Source of the DNA: an uncultured Flavobacteriales bacterium
GTDB lineage: Bacteria; Bacteroidota; Bacteroidia; Palsa-965
DNA: 26,400 bases
Assembly: GCA_937974275.1 (NCBI GenBank)
Contig: CALJIF010000090.1
Span: 1 to 26,400 of the forward strand
Direction of reading: 5' to 3'
Part shown: piece by piece, positions 14,915 through 23,308 of the stretch
How the letters are laid out: every line of letters begins with the position of its first letter
Position numbering within the stretch: position 1 is the stretch's first letter
The notes under the pieces: model-generated
Seen by the model: the letters and a program-made list of their open reading frames with translations, nothing else
Database searches by the model: none
What the model was told of the DNA's origin: nothing
Position numbers and translations under genes: made by a program

Positions 14915-16147
14915 ATGAAAAAGACTCTATCATTATTAGCATTATCGGCACTACTTACTTTTTCAGTATCCGCACAAGATATCAGCGTCGATCGCCTGAA
15001 GAAAGATGTAACCTATTTAGCATCTGACAAATTAAAAGGACGCGGAACTTCTTCTAAAGGAGAACAAAAAGCAGCCAAATACATCGCAGCCGAATTCAAG
15101 AAAGCCGGCTTACAACCCAAAGGCACAGATGGCTATTACTATCCGTTTACGTTTAAATCCTCAACCAATCCGCACGATACGTCAACTGCCAATCTAAAAG
15201 AGCGCAAGGGAAAAAATGTAGTGGGTTATTTGGATAATGGTGCAAAATACACAGTAGTTATTGGTGCACATTATGATCATTTGGGATTAGGTCACGATCG
15301 CAATTCTACTGATGCTAATGGTAAAGGGAAAATTCATAACGGAGCAGACGACAATGCTTCAGGAACTGCAGGTGTAATGGAATTAGCTCGGTATTACGCG
15401 GGTAACAATCGTAAAGAGGCTTTCAATTTCCTCTTTATTTGTTTTTCCGGTGAGGAACTTGGATTAATGGGCTCCAAAAAGTTCTGTGAAAAACCGACTA
15501 TTGACTTATCAACGGTTAATTACATGATCAATATGGATATGGTTGGTCGCTTGAACGATTCTACAAAAGCTTTAATGATTTACGGTGTTGGAACTGCTCC
15601 GGATTGGATTCCGATTATTTCTTCCATGCGCACCATATTTAGAATAAAGACGGACAGCGCCGGAGTCGGCCCTTCTGATCAAACTTCGTTTTATTTAAAA
15701 AACGTTCCTGTCTTACATTTCTTCACAGGGCAACATTCCGATTATCATAAGCCGAGCGATGATGTAGATAAAGTGAATTTTGAAGGTGAAAAAGCGATCC
15801 TTGAATACATCACGTTGGTTATTGAAAAAACAGAATCGTTGGATAAGCTCCAATTTCTGCAGACACGCAATCCTGATATGGGAAAACCGCGCTATAAAGT
15901 GACGATGGGAATCATGCCCGATTATGCCTTCGAAGGGCCGGGTGTAAAAATTGACGGAGTAACTGATGATCGTCCTGCTGCGAAAGCGGGAATGCAACAA
16001 GGTGATGTTTTGATTGAGATGGATGGTAATCCTGTCAATAACATGAAAGACTACATGGCCGAATTGGGGAAGAGAAATAAAGGTGATACCATCCCCGTAA
16101 AGGTTAAACGCGGTAACGAAGTGATTACTTTAAAAGTGACATTTTAA
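14915..16147 (+). CDS. Secreted M28 family metallopeptidase with C-terminal PDZ domain
   Basis: This 410-residue protein has a clear signal peptide (MKKTLSLLALSALLTFSVSA, then Gln). The M28 aminopeptidase domain has zinc ligands in order: His119 in VIGAHYDHLG, Asp in NGADDNASGT, the catalytic and ligand Glu pair in FSGEELGLMG, Asp in MINMDMVGRL, and His in QHSDYHKPSDD. All ligands expected for a two-zinc M28 aminopeptidase are present. The last 90 residues form a PDZ domain (DRPAAKAGMQQGDVLIEMDG). It probably releases N-terminal amino acids from peptides in the periplasm. The gene lies 9 bases after the TolB-like gene and 2 bases before pyrC. Confidence 0.94.
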   Translation: MKKTLSLLALSALLTFSVSAQDISVDRLKKDVTYLASDKLKGRGTSSKGEQKAAKYIAAEFKKAGLQPKGTDGYYYPFTFKSSTNPHDTSTANLKERKGKNVVGYLDNGAKYTVVIGAHYDHLGLGHDRNSTDANGKGKIHNGADDNASGTAGVMELARYYAGNNRKEAFNFLFICFSGEELGLMGSKKFCEKPTIDLSTVNYMINMDMVGRLNDSTKALMIYGVGTAPDWIPIISSMRTIFRIKTDSAGVGPSDQTSFYLKNVPVLHFFTGQHSDYHKPSDDVDKVNFEGEKAILEYITLVIEKTESLDKLQFLQTRNPDMGKPRYKVTMGIMPDYAFEGPGVKIDGVTDDRPAAKAGMQQGDVLIEMDGNPVNNMKDYMAELGKRNKGDTIPVKVKRGNEVITLKVTF

Positions 16148-16149
16148 GT

Positions 16150-17481
16150 ATGAATTATCTCATTAAAAATGCAACGATCGTTAACGAAGGGAAAAGATTT
16201 GCAGGCGATGTTCGTGTTGCAGACGGTCTGATAGCGGAGATTGGACAAAATTTAGAACTTCGATCCGAGACTTTGATTGATGCAACGGGAAAGCTATTAC
16301 TACCCGGGGTGATTGACGATCAGGTGCATTTTCGTGAGCCCGGTCTTACCCATAAAGGAGAAATTTATACGGAAGCTAAAGCCGCAGTTGCTGGAGGTGT
16401 TACTTCATTTATGGAACAACCGAATACAGTTCCCTCTGCAACAACAATTGATTTGCTGGAGCAGAAGTTCTCTCGTGCATCTGAAGTTTCACTGGCGAAT
16501 TTTTCTTTTTTCATGGGAACGACAAACTCCAATATCGAAGAGATTCGGCGCATGGATATCCGTCGTGTTGCAGGATTGAAGATATTTCTGGGATCATCAA
16601 CCGGAGATATGCTGGTGGATAAGGAAGATACACTGGAAACTATTTTTCGCGAAGTGAAGACATTAATTGCTGTTCACGCGGAAGATGATCCAATGATTAA
16701 GGGAAACATGGCTCGCTATGTTCAAGAATACGGAGATAACTTAAATGCCGCTATGCATCCGCTAATTCGGTCCCGTGAAGCCTGTTTGGCGTCGTCTTCC
16801 AAAGCTGTTGATCATAAAAAAAAATACGGAACGCGTTTGCATGTATTTCATATCAGCACGGCAGATGAGTTGGCGTTATTCGATAATACATTGCCGTTGA
16901 GCGAAAAGAAAATTACAGCGGAGGTGTGCGTGCACCATCTTTGGTTCTCGGATGAAGATTATAAAACCAAAGGCAATTACATCAAATGGAATCCTGCAGT
17001 TAAATCGGCGCATGATCGCGAAGAATTATGGAAAGCACTGCTTGACAATCGCATCGATTTGATTGCTACTGATCACGCACCGCATACGATTGAAGAAAAA
17101 GAACAGCCTTATGCCAAAGCGCCTTCCGGAGGTCCGTTGGTGCAGCACTCGCTTATCGCTATGTTGGAGAAATCGAAACAAGGTGTGATTCCGATTGAAC
17201 GAGTGGTGGAAAAGATGTCGCATGCCGTTGCCGATTTATTCCGTATCGATAAGCGCGGTTATATTCGTGAAGGCTATCATGCAGATTTGGTGCTGGTTGA
17301 TCCGAATCAATCAATTACTGTAGACAAAAGCAATATTTTATACAAGTGCGGTTGGTCTCCGTTCGAAGGTGTGACATTCTCACATACGGTTACGCACACG
17401 TGGGTCAATGGACACCTGGTGTATTGTGATGGTACTTTCGATGAATCGCAACGTGGGATGCGCCTGGCATTTAACCGATAG
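16150..17481 (+). CDS. pyrC: Dihydroorotase
   Basis: Dihydroorotase closes carbamoyl-aspartate to dihydroorotate in pyrimidine synthesis, in the cytoplasm. The 443-residue amidohydrolase shows IDDQVHFREPGLTHKGEIYT near residue 55 and GGVTSFMEQPNT, which bind substrate. Likely metal site residues are Lys144 (carboxylated type, GLKIFLGSSTG), His176 (VHAEDD), His234 (HVFHIST) and Asp308 (ATDHAPHT). The first His of the usual HxH motif is Gln58 here, giving QVH, confirmed by codon CAG. The rest of the motif set is complete, so the protein is probably active, but allantoinase or hydantoinase relatives share the fold. It lies 2 bases after the M28 gene, an operon link without obvious metabolic logic. 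Confidence 0.9.
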   Translation: MNYLIKNATIVNEGKRFAGDVRVADGLIAEIGQNLELRSETLIDATGKLLLPGVIDDQVHFREPGLTHKGEIYTEAKAAVAGGVTSFMEQPNTVPSATTIDLLEQKFSRASEVSLANFSFFMGTTNSNIEEIRRMDIRRVAGLKIFLGSSTGDMLVDKEDTLETIFREVKTLIAVHAEDDPMIKGNMARYVQEYGDNLNAAMHPLIRSREACLASSSKAVDHKKKYGTRLHVFHISTADELALFDNTLPLSEKKITAEVCVHHLWFSDEDYKTKGNYIKWNPAVKSAHDREELWKALLDNRIDLIATDHAPHTIEEKEQPYAKAPSGGPLVQHSLIAMLEKSKQGVIPIERVVEKMSHAVADLFRIDKRGYIREGYHADLVLVDPNQSITVDKSNILYKCGWSPFEGVTFSHTVTHTWVNGHLVYCDGTFDESQRGMRLAFNR

Positions 17482-17486
17482 CAGTC

Positions 17487-18863
17487 GTGAAAATTATAGG
17501 CAACATATTTTATCGTTACCTCTGGCTATCATTCAATATCTGGCTGGGATATTTTTATCGTCACAACAGAAATAAAACAGTAACAGGATTACATCATGTT
17601 CCCAATGATCGGCCGGTAATTCTGGCGTGTAATCACCCGAACGCATTCATGGATGCGATCATGCTGGGTTCTACAACACGAAGAAGAACGTGGTTTTTAG
17701 CACGATCTGATGTGTTCCGAAAAAAGTGGCTCGCACAATTTCTTTCCTTCATCGGAATTATTCCCATTTATCGTTTGTTGGAAGGTGCGGAAAACCTGAG
17801 TAAAAATGATGAAACCTTTGAAAAGTGTGCCAAAATGTTGGAACAAAATAAGGTCATCATCATCTTTTCAGAAGGACTTTGTATTCAAGAACGCCGCTTA
17901 CGCAAACTGAAAAAAGGAACAGCGCGCATCGCTTTTGGTTCCGAAGAAAAAAACAATTATGCGTTAAATCTTGCTATAGTTCCGGTTGGAATCAATTACA
18001 GTGCGCATCCCTGGAAGTTTCGGTCAACGCTTCATGTAAATTACGGTGCGCCCATTAATCTGTCCGATTATGTGGAATTGTATCAACAAGAGAAAGCCAA
18101 AGCAATGAATGTCTTCACGCGTGATTTGGAAAAGCGCATGGCAGAGCTTCTTGTAGTGATTGAGCATCCGCAAAACGACGAACTGGTGAATACGATAGAG
18201 GAGATGCTTCTGCCGGATTATGCGAATGAAACAGGTGTTGATAGTAAGAACGGTAAGGATACGCATGCTTTTTCTTGTGAAGTAGCGAATACGATCAGTT
18301 CTGCTGAACATAATGTTCCTGAAATCACAGCGCGTATGCGTGCTGCGGCGGCGAAGTATAATTCTGTACTGAAAAAATTCAAATTGCGCGATCAGGTATT
18401 GCGCCCTGAAGTGATTGGAGCAATGGGTATTGGCGACGTGCTTAAAGATTTTGTGTATTTCACCTTGTTGTTTCCAATTTGGATTTTCGGCGTACTAACG
18501 AATTACATTCCTTATAAATTACCGTATATCATTACGGGAAAATTGGTTCGACTCGTCGAATGGCACGCATCTATCAATGGCACGCTTAGTGTTTTTATCT
18601 ACCAGTTCTACTGGTTACTCCAAAGTATTGTTGTTGGTTTGCTTACGCGCGATTGGTTCATTACAATCGGGTTCGTTGTCGCTGTCCCAATTACAGGAAT
18701 GATAGCACAAGAATACTATGTGCGTATGAAGAAGTCTGCAGGAAAAAGTAGATTGATTAAACTGTTCCGCAACGAAAAAGCTGTAGTAGAGGAATTGATT
18801 GAGTTACGTACGAATCTCATTGCCGACTACGAGCAACTTCGAAATTCGTTCAAGAGTAATTAA
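17487..18863 (+). CDS. Membrane acyltransferase (PlsC/GPAT-like, HX5D type)
   Basis: This 458-residue protein starts with GTG, 5 bases after the pyrC stop. Residues about 40-240 form a PlsC-type glycerolipid acyltransferase domain: ACNHPNAFMDAIML (47-60), then GIIPIYR, FSEGLCIQERRLRKLKKG and IVPVGINY. The catalytic box is NHPNAFMD, with five rather than four residues between His50 and Asp56. My recollection is that this spacing occurs in Gat1/Sct1-like enzymes and many Bacteroidota homologues. About three membrane segments follow between residues 325 and 410, then a helical tail. It probably acylates glycerol-phosphate or lyso-lipids in the inner membrane; the exact substrate is unknown. Its stop overlaps the convergent VOC gene by 4 bases. 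Confidence 0.87.
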   Translation: MKIIGNIFYRYLWLSFNIWLGYFYRHNRNKTVTGLHHVPNDRPVILACNHPNAFMDAIMLGSTTRRRTWFLARSDVFRKKWLAQFLSFIGIIPIYRLLEGAENLSKNDETFEKCAKMLEQNKVIIIFSEGLCIQERRLRKLKKGTARIAFGSEEKNNYALNLAIVPVGINYSAHPWKFRSTLHVNYGAPINLSDYVELYQQEKAKAMNVFTRDLEKRMAELLVVIEHPQNDELVNTIEEMLLPDYANETGVDSKNGKDTHAFSCEVANTISSAEHNVPEITARMRAAAAKYNSVLKKFKLRDQVLRPEVIGAMGIGDVLKDFVYFTLLFPIWIFGVLTNYIPYKLPYIITGKLVRLVEWHASINGTLSVFIYQFYWLLQSIVVGLLTRDWFITIGFVVAVPITGMIAQEYYVRMKKSAGKSRLIKLFRNEKAVVEELIELRTNLIADYEQLRNSFKSN

Positions 18864-19921
18864 TCCTTCACTCTGTTCATAGCCATGCTCTTCAGCATCC
18901 AGTCGGGTAGTGGCTGGTGTGCCGGACGTTTCTTCAGATTGATGTACCATCCTAATTTTTTCAAAACCGGGACTTTGTGTGTCTCCACAAATTCAATCAG
19001 CGTTCCATCAGGATCTTCAATGTAGCTGAAATGTCCTGCCGCTTCGCCCATGTCAAAACTGTTCGCGCTGTCCACAGTAAATGGATGTCCTTTCGATTCG
19101 CATAAGGTTTTCAGCTCCTGCATGCCCACAATGTCATAACACAAGTGAATAAATCCACGATCGCCCCACCAGCGGCCTTCAAATATTTTTCGTGGCGCTC
19201 TGTTTAATACTTGTACTAACTCAATACACCCTGATCCCAACAATCTGGAAAATGCTCCCGCACGTGGCTTACTGTGTGTCAACAATACTCGACGCACTTC
19301 ATGTGATGCTCCGGGCAATGCTGCCAGATCACGGAATACGCCGGTTTTGTCATAGATCACTTTATCGTAACCCAAAATATCGCCGTAAAATTTAACGGAA
19401 CGATCCATGTCGCTCACGCCCAACATCGCTCCTTCAGGGCCTCCTGTCAGTTGTTTGCCTTTTGCAAACCAGTCCAATCCTTCTACAATTTGAAAAATAT
19501 TTCCCCACGGATCGCGCACAAAAAAATGCGATTTACCGTCAGGCGATTGTTGTACTTCACTCAACACATCCAATCCTTTCGACTTCATGAAAGCGTAACT
19601 TCCTTTCACATCCTTCGATTTCATGCGCGTTACAAAATGTCCTAAATCGCCTAATTGAATTTCAAATGAAATAGGAACCGGCGTACGACTGGTATATTGC
19701 CAAATTTCAAAACCACCGCCACCATTCATATTGATCGCAAGAATTGCATGTCGACTGTGTCCTTTTCCTCCGGTGTAAGGCAGCATTAAATTCGCTTCAG
19801 CAGCTTCTTCAAAAACGGGAATATCCATGCCGAAATTTTGGCGATACCATTTAAACGCTTCATGTACGTTTGGAATACCGATTCCAACTTGCTGAATGCC
19901 CGAAATCAAAGGAAGTTTCAT
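18860..19921 (-). CDS. Two-domain VOC family protein (glyoxalase/extradiol dioxygenase fold)
   Basis: This 353-residue cytoplasmic protein contains two vicinal-oxygen-chelate domains, about residues 5-145 and 160-315. The first has IQQVGIGIPNVHEAFKWYRQ, HSRHAILAINMNGG, FEIWQY and FFVRDPWGNIFQIVEG. The second has AMLGVSDMDRSVKFYGDIL, GDRGFIHLCYD and YIEDPDGTLIEFVETH. His and Glu residues at the expected metal positions suggest a metal-dependent enzyme such as a glyoxalase, extradiol dioxygenase or isomerase. It does not show the hallmark features of 4-hydroxyphenylpyruvate dioxygenase. It is divergent from the SDR gene with 90 bases between them, so a shared catabolic role is possible but unproven. 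Confidence 0.85.
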   Translation of the reverse strand: MKLPLISGIQQVGIGIPNVHEAFKWYRQNFGMDIPVFEEAAEANLMLPYTGGKGHSRHAILAINMNGGGGFEIWQYTSRTPVPISFEIQLGDLGHFVTRMKSKDVKGSYAFMKSKGLDVLSEVQQSPDGKSHFFVRDPWGNIFQIVEGLDWFAKGKQLTGGPEGAMLGVSDMDRSVKFYGDILGYDKVIYDKTGVFRDLAALPGASHEVRRVLLTHSKPRAGAFSRLLGSGCIELVQVLNRAPRKIFEGRWWGDRGFIHLCYDIVGMQELKTLCESKGHPFTVDSANSFDMGEAAGHFSYIEDPDGTLIEFVETHKVPVLKKLGWYINLKKRPAHQPLPDWMLKSMAMNRVKD

Positions 19922-19937
19922 ACTGCTGAATTTTGTG

Positions 19938-19945
19938 CGAATTTA
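19938..19945 (-). promoter_or_regulatory. Candidate -7 box for the VOC gene
   Basis: On the minus strand TAAATTCG matches TAnnTTTG in seven of eight positions and ends 16 bases before the ATG at 19921. No clear -33 element is seen at the right distance. Confidence 0.38.
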
Positions 19946-19961
19946 CATTATTCGTGGTTTG

Positions 19962-19994
19962 TTTGTATTTGCTTCACGATTCGTTGTATCTTCC
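19962..19994 (+). promoter_or_regulatory. Candidate promoter of the SDR gene
   Basis: TTTG at 19962-19965 is 21 bases from TATCTTCC at 19987-19994, which has two mismatches to TAnnTTTG. The box ends 17 bases before the ATG at 20012. This favours the ATG at 20012 over the longer frame from 19838, which would run back into the divergent gene. Confidence 0.38.
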
Positions 19995-20011
19995 ATCAAG
20001 CGATTTTATTT

Positions 20012-20827
20012 ATGAGAAGAAGAACTGTATTTATTACCGGTGGATCACGCGGTATTGGAAAAGAGATCGGTATTAGAATGGCACGCGAAGGATGCAACGT
20101 GGTTATTGCCGCTAAAACAACCGAACCGCATCCTAAATTGGAAGGAACCATTTATTCAGCTGCTGCAGAAATTGAAGCGGCCGGCGGCGCATGCTTGCCT
20201 GTTGTATGCGATATACGGGAAGAATCACAAATTGTGGAAGCGATCAATTCAGCAGCCGAGCGTTTCGGAGGAATTGATATTCTCGTAAACAATGCGAGTG
20301 CGATTAATTTATCACCGGCAAGTGCGTTACCTGCAAAGCAATGGGATTTGATGCACGATATCAATGTTCGCGGAACATATTTGGTTTCCCGCCATGCTAT
20401 TCCACATTTGAAACAATCGGAAGGAGCGCACATTCTTGTTTTGTCGCCGCCTATTAGCATGAATCCGCAATGGTTTGCACATTTTTCTCCATATACAATA
20501 AGCAAGTTCGGCATGAGTATGTTGGTTATGGGATTATCGCACGAACTGAAAAAGGACAACATTGCCGTTAATGCGTTGTGGCCTGCAACAACAATTGCTA
20601 CTGCCGCAGTTCGAAACTTATTGGGTGGGGAAGAAATGGTGAGCAAGTCCAGAACGCCGGATATCGTTGCAGATGCAGCCGCGAAAATATTTTCGATAAC
20701 GAATAATAGTATAACGGGACAGCATCTGATAGACGAAGATGTATTACGCTCACACGGCGTAAACGATTTTACCGGCTATGCTGTTGATCCGACTCAAGAA
20801 TTAATGAAAGATTTATTCCTGGAATAA
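20012..20827 (+). CDS. SDR oxidoreductase, HSDL2-like
   Basis: This 271-residue protein is a classical-type short-chain dehydrogenase. The cofactor motif is TGGSRGIG (9-16), NNAS lies at 93-96, and the catalytic residues are Ser145, Tyr161 and Lys165 (YTISK). Several segments closely follow the animal hydroxysteroid dehydrogenase-like 2 (HSDL2) pattern as I know it: TTEPHPKLEGTIYSAAAEIE, the SPPI-NP-WF stretch, AVNALWP and QHLIDEDVLRSHGV. Animal HSDL2 carries an SCP2 lipid-binding domain that is absent here. A role in fatty acid or lipid oxidation is suggested by family only. The usual start at MRRRTVFITGG was chosen. The stop directly abuts the convergent nadE stop. Confidence 0.9.
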   Translation: MRRRTVFITGGSRGIGKEIGIRMAREGCNVVIAAKTTEPHPKLEGTIYSAAAEIEAAGGACLPVVCDIREESQIVEAINSAAERFGGIDILVNNASAINLSPASALPAKQWDLMHDINVRGTYLVSRHAIPHLKQSEGAHILVLSPPISMNPQWFAHFSPYTISKFGMSMLVMGLSHELKKDNIAVNALWPATTIATAAVRNLLGGEEMVSKSRTPDIVADAAAKIFSITNNSITGQHLIDEDVLRSHGVNDFTGYAVDPTQELMKDLFLE

Positions 20828-20836
20828 TTATCCCAG
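20819..20836. repeat. 18-base inverted repeat at the SDR/nadE convergent junction
   Basis: CTGGAATAA and TTATCCCAG form an inverted repeat with one mismatch. It is centred exactly between 20827 and 20828, where the two opposing TAA stops meet. No T-run follows on either strand, so it is not a standard intrinsic terminator. Confidence 0.4.
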
Positions 20837-22459
20837 ATATTTCCCAACAATCGGTAGACGTCTTCCGCTTCCGAAGGCTTTGTATGAAATGCGTAAAATT
20901 GGTGGAGCCTGTGCGCGTTTCCATTCGTTGCTGTTCACCATTTTAAGCACGCGCTGTACCAACGCAGTGTCAAATCCTTGCTTGATTAATTCTTGGGGTC
21001 CTTGACGCCGTTCTATGTACTGATATAATAAGGCGTCGAGAATATCATACTCCGGTAACGAATCGGAATCTTTTTGGTTGGGACGTAATTCCGCTGACGG
21101 TGCCTTCGTTAAAATGTTTTCCGGGATAACGATTTCATTGCTATTGATGTAACGACACAATTCGTACACTTCGGTTTTGTACAAATCACCAATAACTGCA
21201 ATACCTCCACACATATCTCCATACAACGTTCCGTAACCGACTGCTGCTTCACTTTTGTTTGTGGTGTTTAATAAAATGTAACCGTGCTTGTTGGCAATGC
21301 CCATCAATATAACGGCTCGTAAACGCGACTGAATATTTTCTTCCGCAACATTAAATGGCGCATCGCCGAATATAGGTTGCAATGTTTTTAGCATTATATC
21401 GTATCCGTCAGCAATACTGATTTTCTCATAACGACATTCTAAATTTTTGCACAATTCAATCGAATCGTTTACGGAATGATCCGATGAATACGACGAAGGA
21501 AGTAATACCGGTAAAACATTTTCTTTACCTAAAGCTTTAACTGCAAGTGTTGCAACTAACGCGGAATCAACACCACCACTCAATCCGAGAATCGCTTTAG
21601 CGAAACCCATTTTGTTGAAGTAATCCTTAATGCCCAGCACCAGCGCTTGTTCTATCAACTCGTATTTGTTCAGATCAATCAGATTTTCCTGTTGCTCATC
21701 GATGTCATCGGTTGCTACAATTGACAATGCTTCAGAGAAGTAGGGAAGTTCATTCACAATTTTTCCCGAAGCAGAAAGCGCCATCGATCCTCCATCAAAG
21801 ATGAGTTCTGTTTGTGCTCCTACGTGTTGAACGTAGATCAATGGCAGTTGATAGCGTGCAACATTTTTCTTCATCACTTCACGACGTTTCGCAGGATGTT
21901 GATGACTGAACGGCGATGCTGCAATGTTGATCATCAGATCAGGAGATTCTTTGATCAATTCTTCCATGGGCCAGCGCGTGTACATCAAGTCATCTTCAAC
22001 GTCCCAAATGTCTTCACAAATGGTGAGTGCAATTTTTGTGTTCTTGTATGTTACACATTGGAAAGCAGTAGCCGGCTCAAAGTAGCGGTATTCATCGAAT
22101 ACATCATACGTTGGTAACAGTGCTTTATGGTGAACGCTTGTAATTTTTCCATCGCTTAAGAAATAAGCGGAGTTAAATAAATTCTTGCCTTCAACTTTAG
22201 GGTTTACCGATGGCGCTCCAACTACAGCTGCAATATCTGTACAGTGTTTTGCAATTTCCTGTACACTCTTCGCACAACGTTTCAGGAAATCATCAAATTC
22301 TAAAAAATCGCGAGGAGGATAACCACATACACTTAGCTCTCCAAACACAACCAACTCGGCGCCTTGTTCCCGGGCTTCATGAATGCTGCTTATTATTTTA
22401 TTCGTATTGGCTTCGAAGTTGCCGATGTGATAATTCAGTTGAGCCAGCGCAATTTTCAT
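20828..22459 (-). CDS. nadE: Glutamine-dependent NAD+ synthetase
   Basis: NadE amidates nicotinic acid adenine dinucleotide to NAD+ in the cytoplasm, using ammonia from glutamine. The 543 residues comprise an N-terminal nitrilase-type glutaminase (about 1-250) with catalytic triad Glu41 (VFGELSVCGYPPRD), Lys112 (HHKALLPTYDVFDEYRYF) and Cys148 (LTICEDIWD). A C-terminal synthetase follows, with the P-loop LSGGVDSALVATLAV (SGGVDS at 294-299), NTTNKSEAAVGYGTLYGD and FGSGRRLPI near the end. The gene follows the DUF481-like gene by 23 bases and is convergent with the SDR gene. In my recollection nadE is commonly found near gldB-gldC in Bacteroidota, as here. Confidence 0.96.
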   Translation of the reverse strand: MKIALAQLNYHIGNFEANTNKIISSIHEAREQGAELVVFGELSVCGYPPRDFLEFDDFLKRCAKSVQEIAKHCTDIAAVVGAPSVNPKVEGKNLFNSAYFLSDGKITSVHHKALLPTYDVFDEYRYFEPATAFQCVTYKNTKIALTICEDIWDVEDDLMYTRWPMEELIKESPDLMINIAASPFSHQHPAKRREVMKKNVARYQLPLIYVQHVGAQTELIFDGGSMALSASGKIVNELPYFSEALSIVATDDIDEQQENLIDLNKYELIEQALVLGIKDYFNKMGFAKAILGLSGGVDSALVATLAVKALGKENVLPVLLPSSYSSDHSVNDSIELCKNLECRYEKISIADGYDIMLKTLQPIFGDAPFNVAEENIQSRLRAVILMGIANKHGYILLNTTNKSEAAVGYGTLYGDMCGGIAVIGDLYKTEVYELCRYINSNEIVIPENILTKAPSAELRPNQKDSDSLPEYDILDALLYQYIERRQGPQELIKQGFDTALVQRVLKMVNSNEWKRAQAPPILRISYKAFGSGRRLPIVGKYLG

Positions 22460-22463
22460 ATTG

Positions 22464-22471
22464 TAAAGGTA
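22464..22471 (-). promoter_or_regulatory. Candidate -7 box abutting the nadE start
   Basis: On the minus strand TACCTTTA, one mismatch to TAnnTTTG, ends 4 bases before the nadE ATG at 22459, in the 23-base gap after the DUF481-like gene. It would give a leaderless nadE mRNA independent of the upstream gene. Confidence 0.38.
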
Positions 22472-22482
22472 TCACACTTCCC

Positions 22483-23250
22483 TTAGAAGTTGTACACCAG
22501 GCGTTGCTCCATCCTATAGATGAGATTGGGCACATCAAAAGGTTGTCGTGTATCATAGAGCAATGAGCCCGCAATGCCAAAGGCAAAATGCTTAGTTATT
22601 TCGAACGTGAGGTTAAAATCGGTTGCGACTCGGAAGTCTCGCAGGTCGTTGAATGCAGGCTGATAGTACGTAGTGGAGGACAATTCGGAATGTTCTTTAA
22701 TGAACCAGGTAAACGTCAGGTAGGTGCTACTACGATGCGTGTACATTTCTTCACGTTGAGCTCCGCTTACTTCATATTCAAAAAAGTAAGACGTTGCGAC
22801 ATACATGCGAAGTTTGTCGTTTCGTATAATGCGTATTCTGGGTCCTGTGCCGCTCAATGCCCGGAAATGCAGTTGCATGGGCTTGTTATACTGCGTTTGT
22901 ACGTACGCTTCCCACGTAACTCGTAATCCATGTTTAATGCGATGATTCAATCGTACATGTTGATATCCGGTATTCAAAAAGTTCTGTCCGTTAAAGCGAT
23001 TCAGGCTGACATCGTTTAAGAAGATCCATCGGACAAGATTCTTTTGATATTGAACGTGTATCGTGTTGCCCGCAGTAAGAATGTGGTTGCTGTTGTATTG
23101 ATACAGGAAGTTGAGTTTCGTGTTGCCCGCCCAGCCTATAGTGTCATTGTAAAATCGTTTCGATTCTATATTCAACACTTGCGTATGTCCTGCAGACCAT
23201 ATAAGCAGCAATATGCTCAAATGAAATAAATGAATTAATCGCAACGGCAT
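22483..23250 (-). CDS. DUF481-like outer-membrane beta-barrel protein
   Basis: This protein of about 255 residues begins with a signal peptide (MPLRLIHLFHLSILLLIWSA region, cleavage near HTQ). The mature part is a series of alternating amphipathic strands and ends in a Phe (LVYNF), as outer-membrane barrels do. Patterns such as NFLNTGYQHVRLNHRI, RALSGTGPRIRII, YFFEYEV, FNDLRDFRVATDFNL and HFAFGIAGSLLYDTRQP fit the DUF481 (YdiY-like) family. Function is unknown. The frame opens at 23277, but that start lies inside a terminator hairpin (23264-23289). ATG 23250 was therefore chosen, with 23256 as alternative. nadE follows 23 bases downstream. Confidence 0.75.
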   Translation of the reverse strand: MPLRLIHLFHLSILLLIWSAGHTQVLNIESKRFYNDTIGWAGNTKLNFLYQYNSNHILTAGNTIHVQYQKNLVRWIFLNDVSLNRFNGQNFLNTGYQHVRLNHRIKHGLRVTWEAYVQTQYNKPMQLHFRALSGTGPRIRIIRNDKLRMYVATSYFFEYEVSGAQREEMYTHRSSTYLTFTWFIKEHSELSSTTYYQPAFNDLRDFRVATDFNLTFEITKHFAFGIAGSLLYDTRQPFDVPNLIYRMEQRLVYNF

Positions 23251-23263
23251 GTGCATAAACGAA

Positions 23264-23289
23264 AGAGGCTGCCACATTGGACAGCCTCT
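23264..23289 (-). terminator. Terminator of the PorT-like barrel gene
   Basis: On the minus strand AGAGGCTG and CAGCCTCT form an eight-base-pair stem, extended by two G-C pairs past a bulge. TTTCGTTTAT follows. It begins 19 bases after the stop of the barrel gene at 23309 and overlaps the longest possible frame of the next gene, which decides that gene's start. Confidence 0.75.
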
Positions 23290-23308
23290 AATGACTAAAA
23301 TACTTTGT

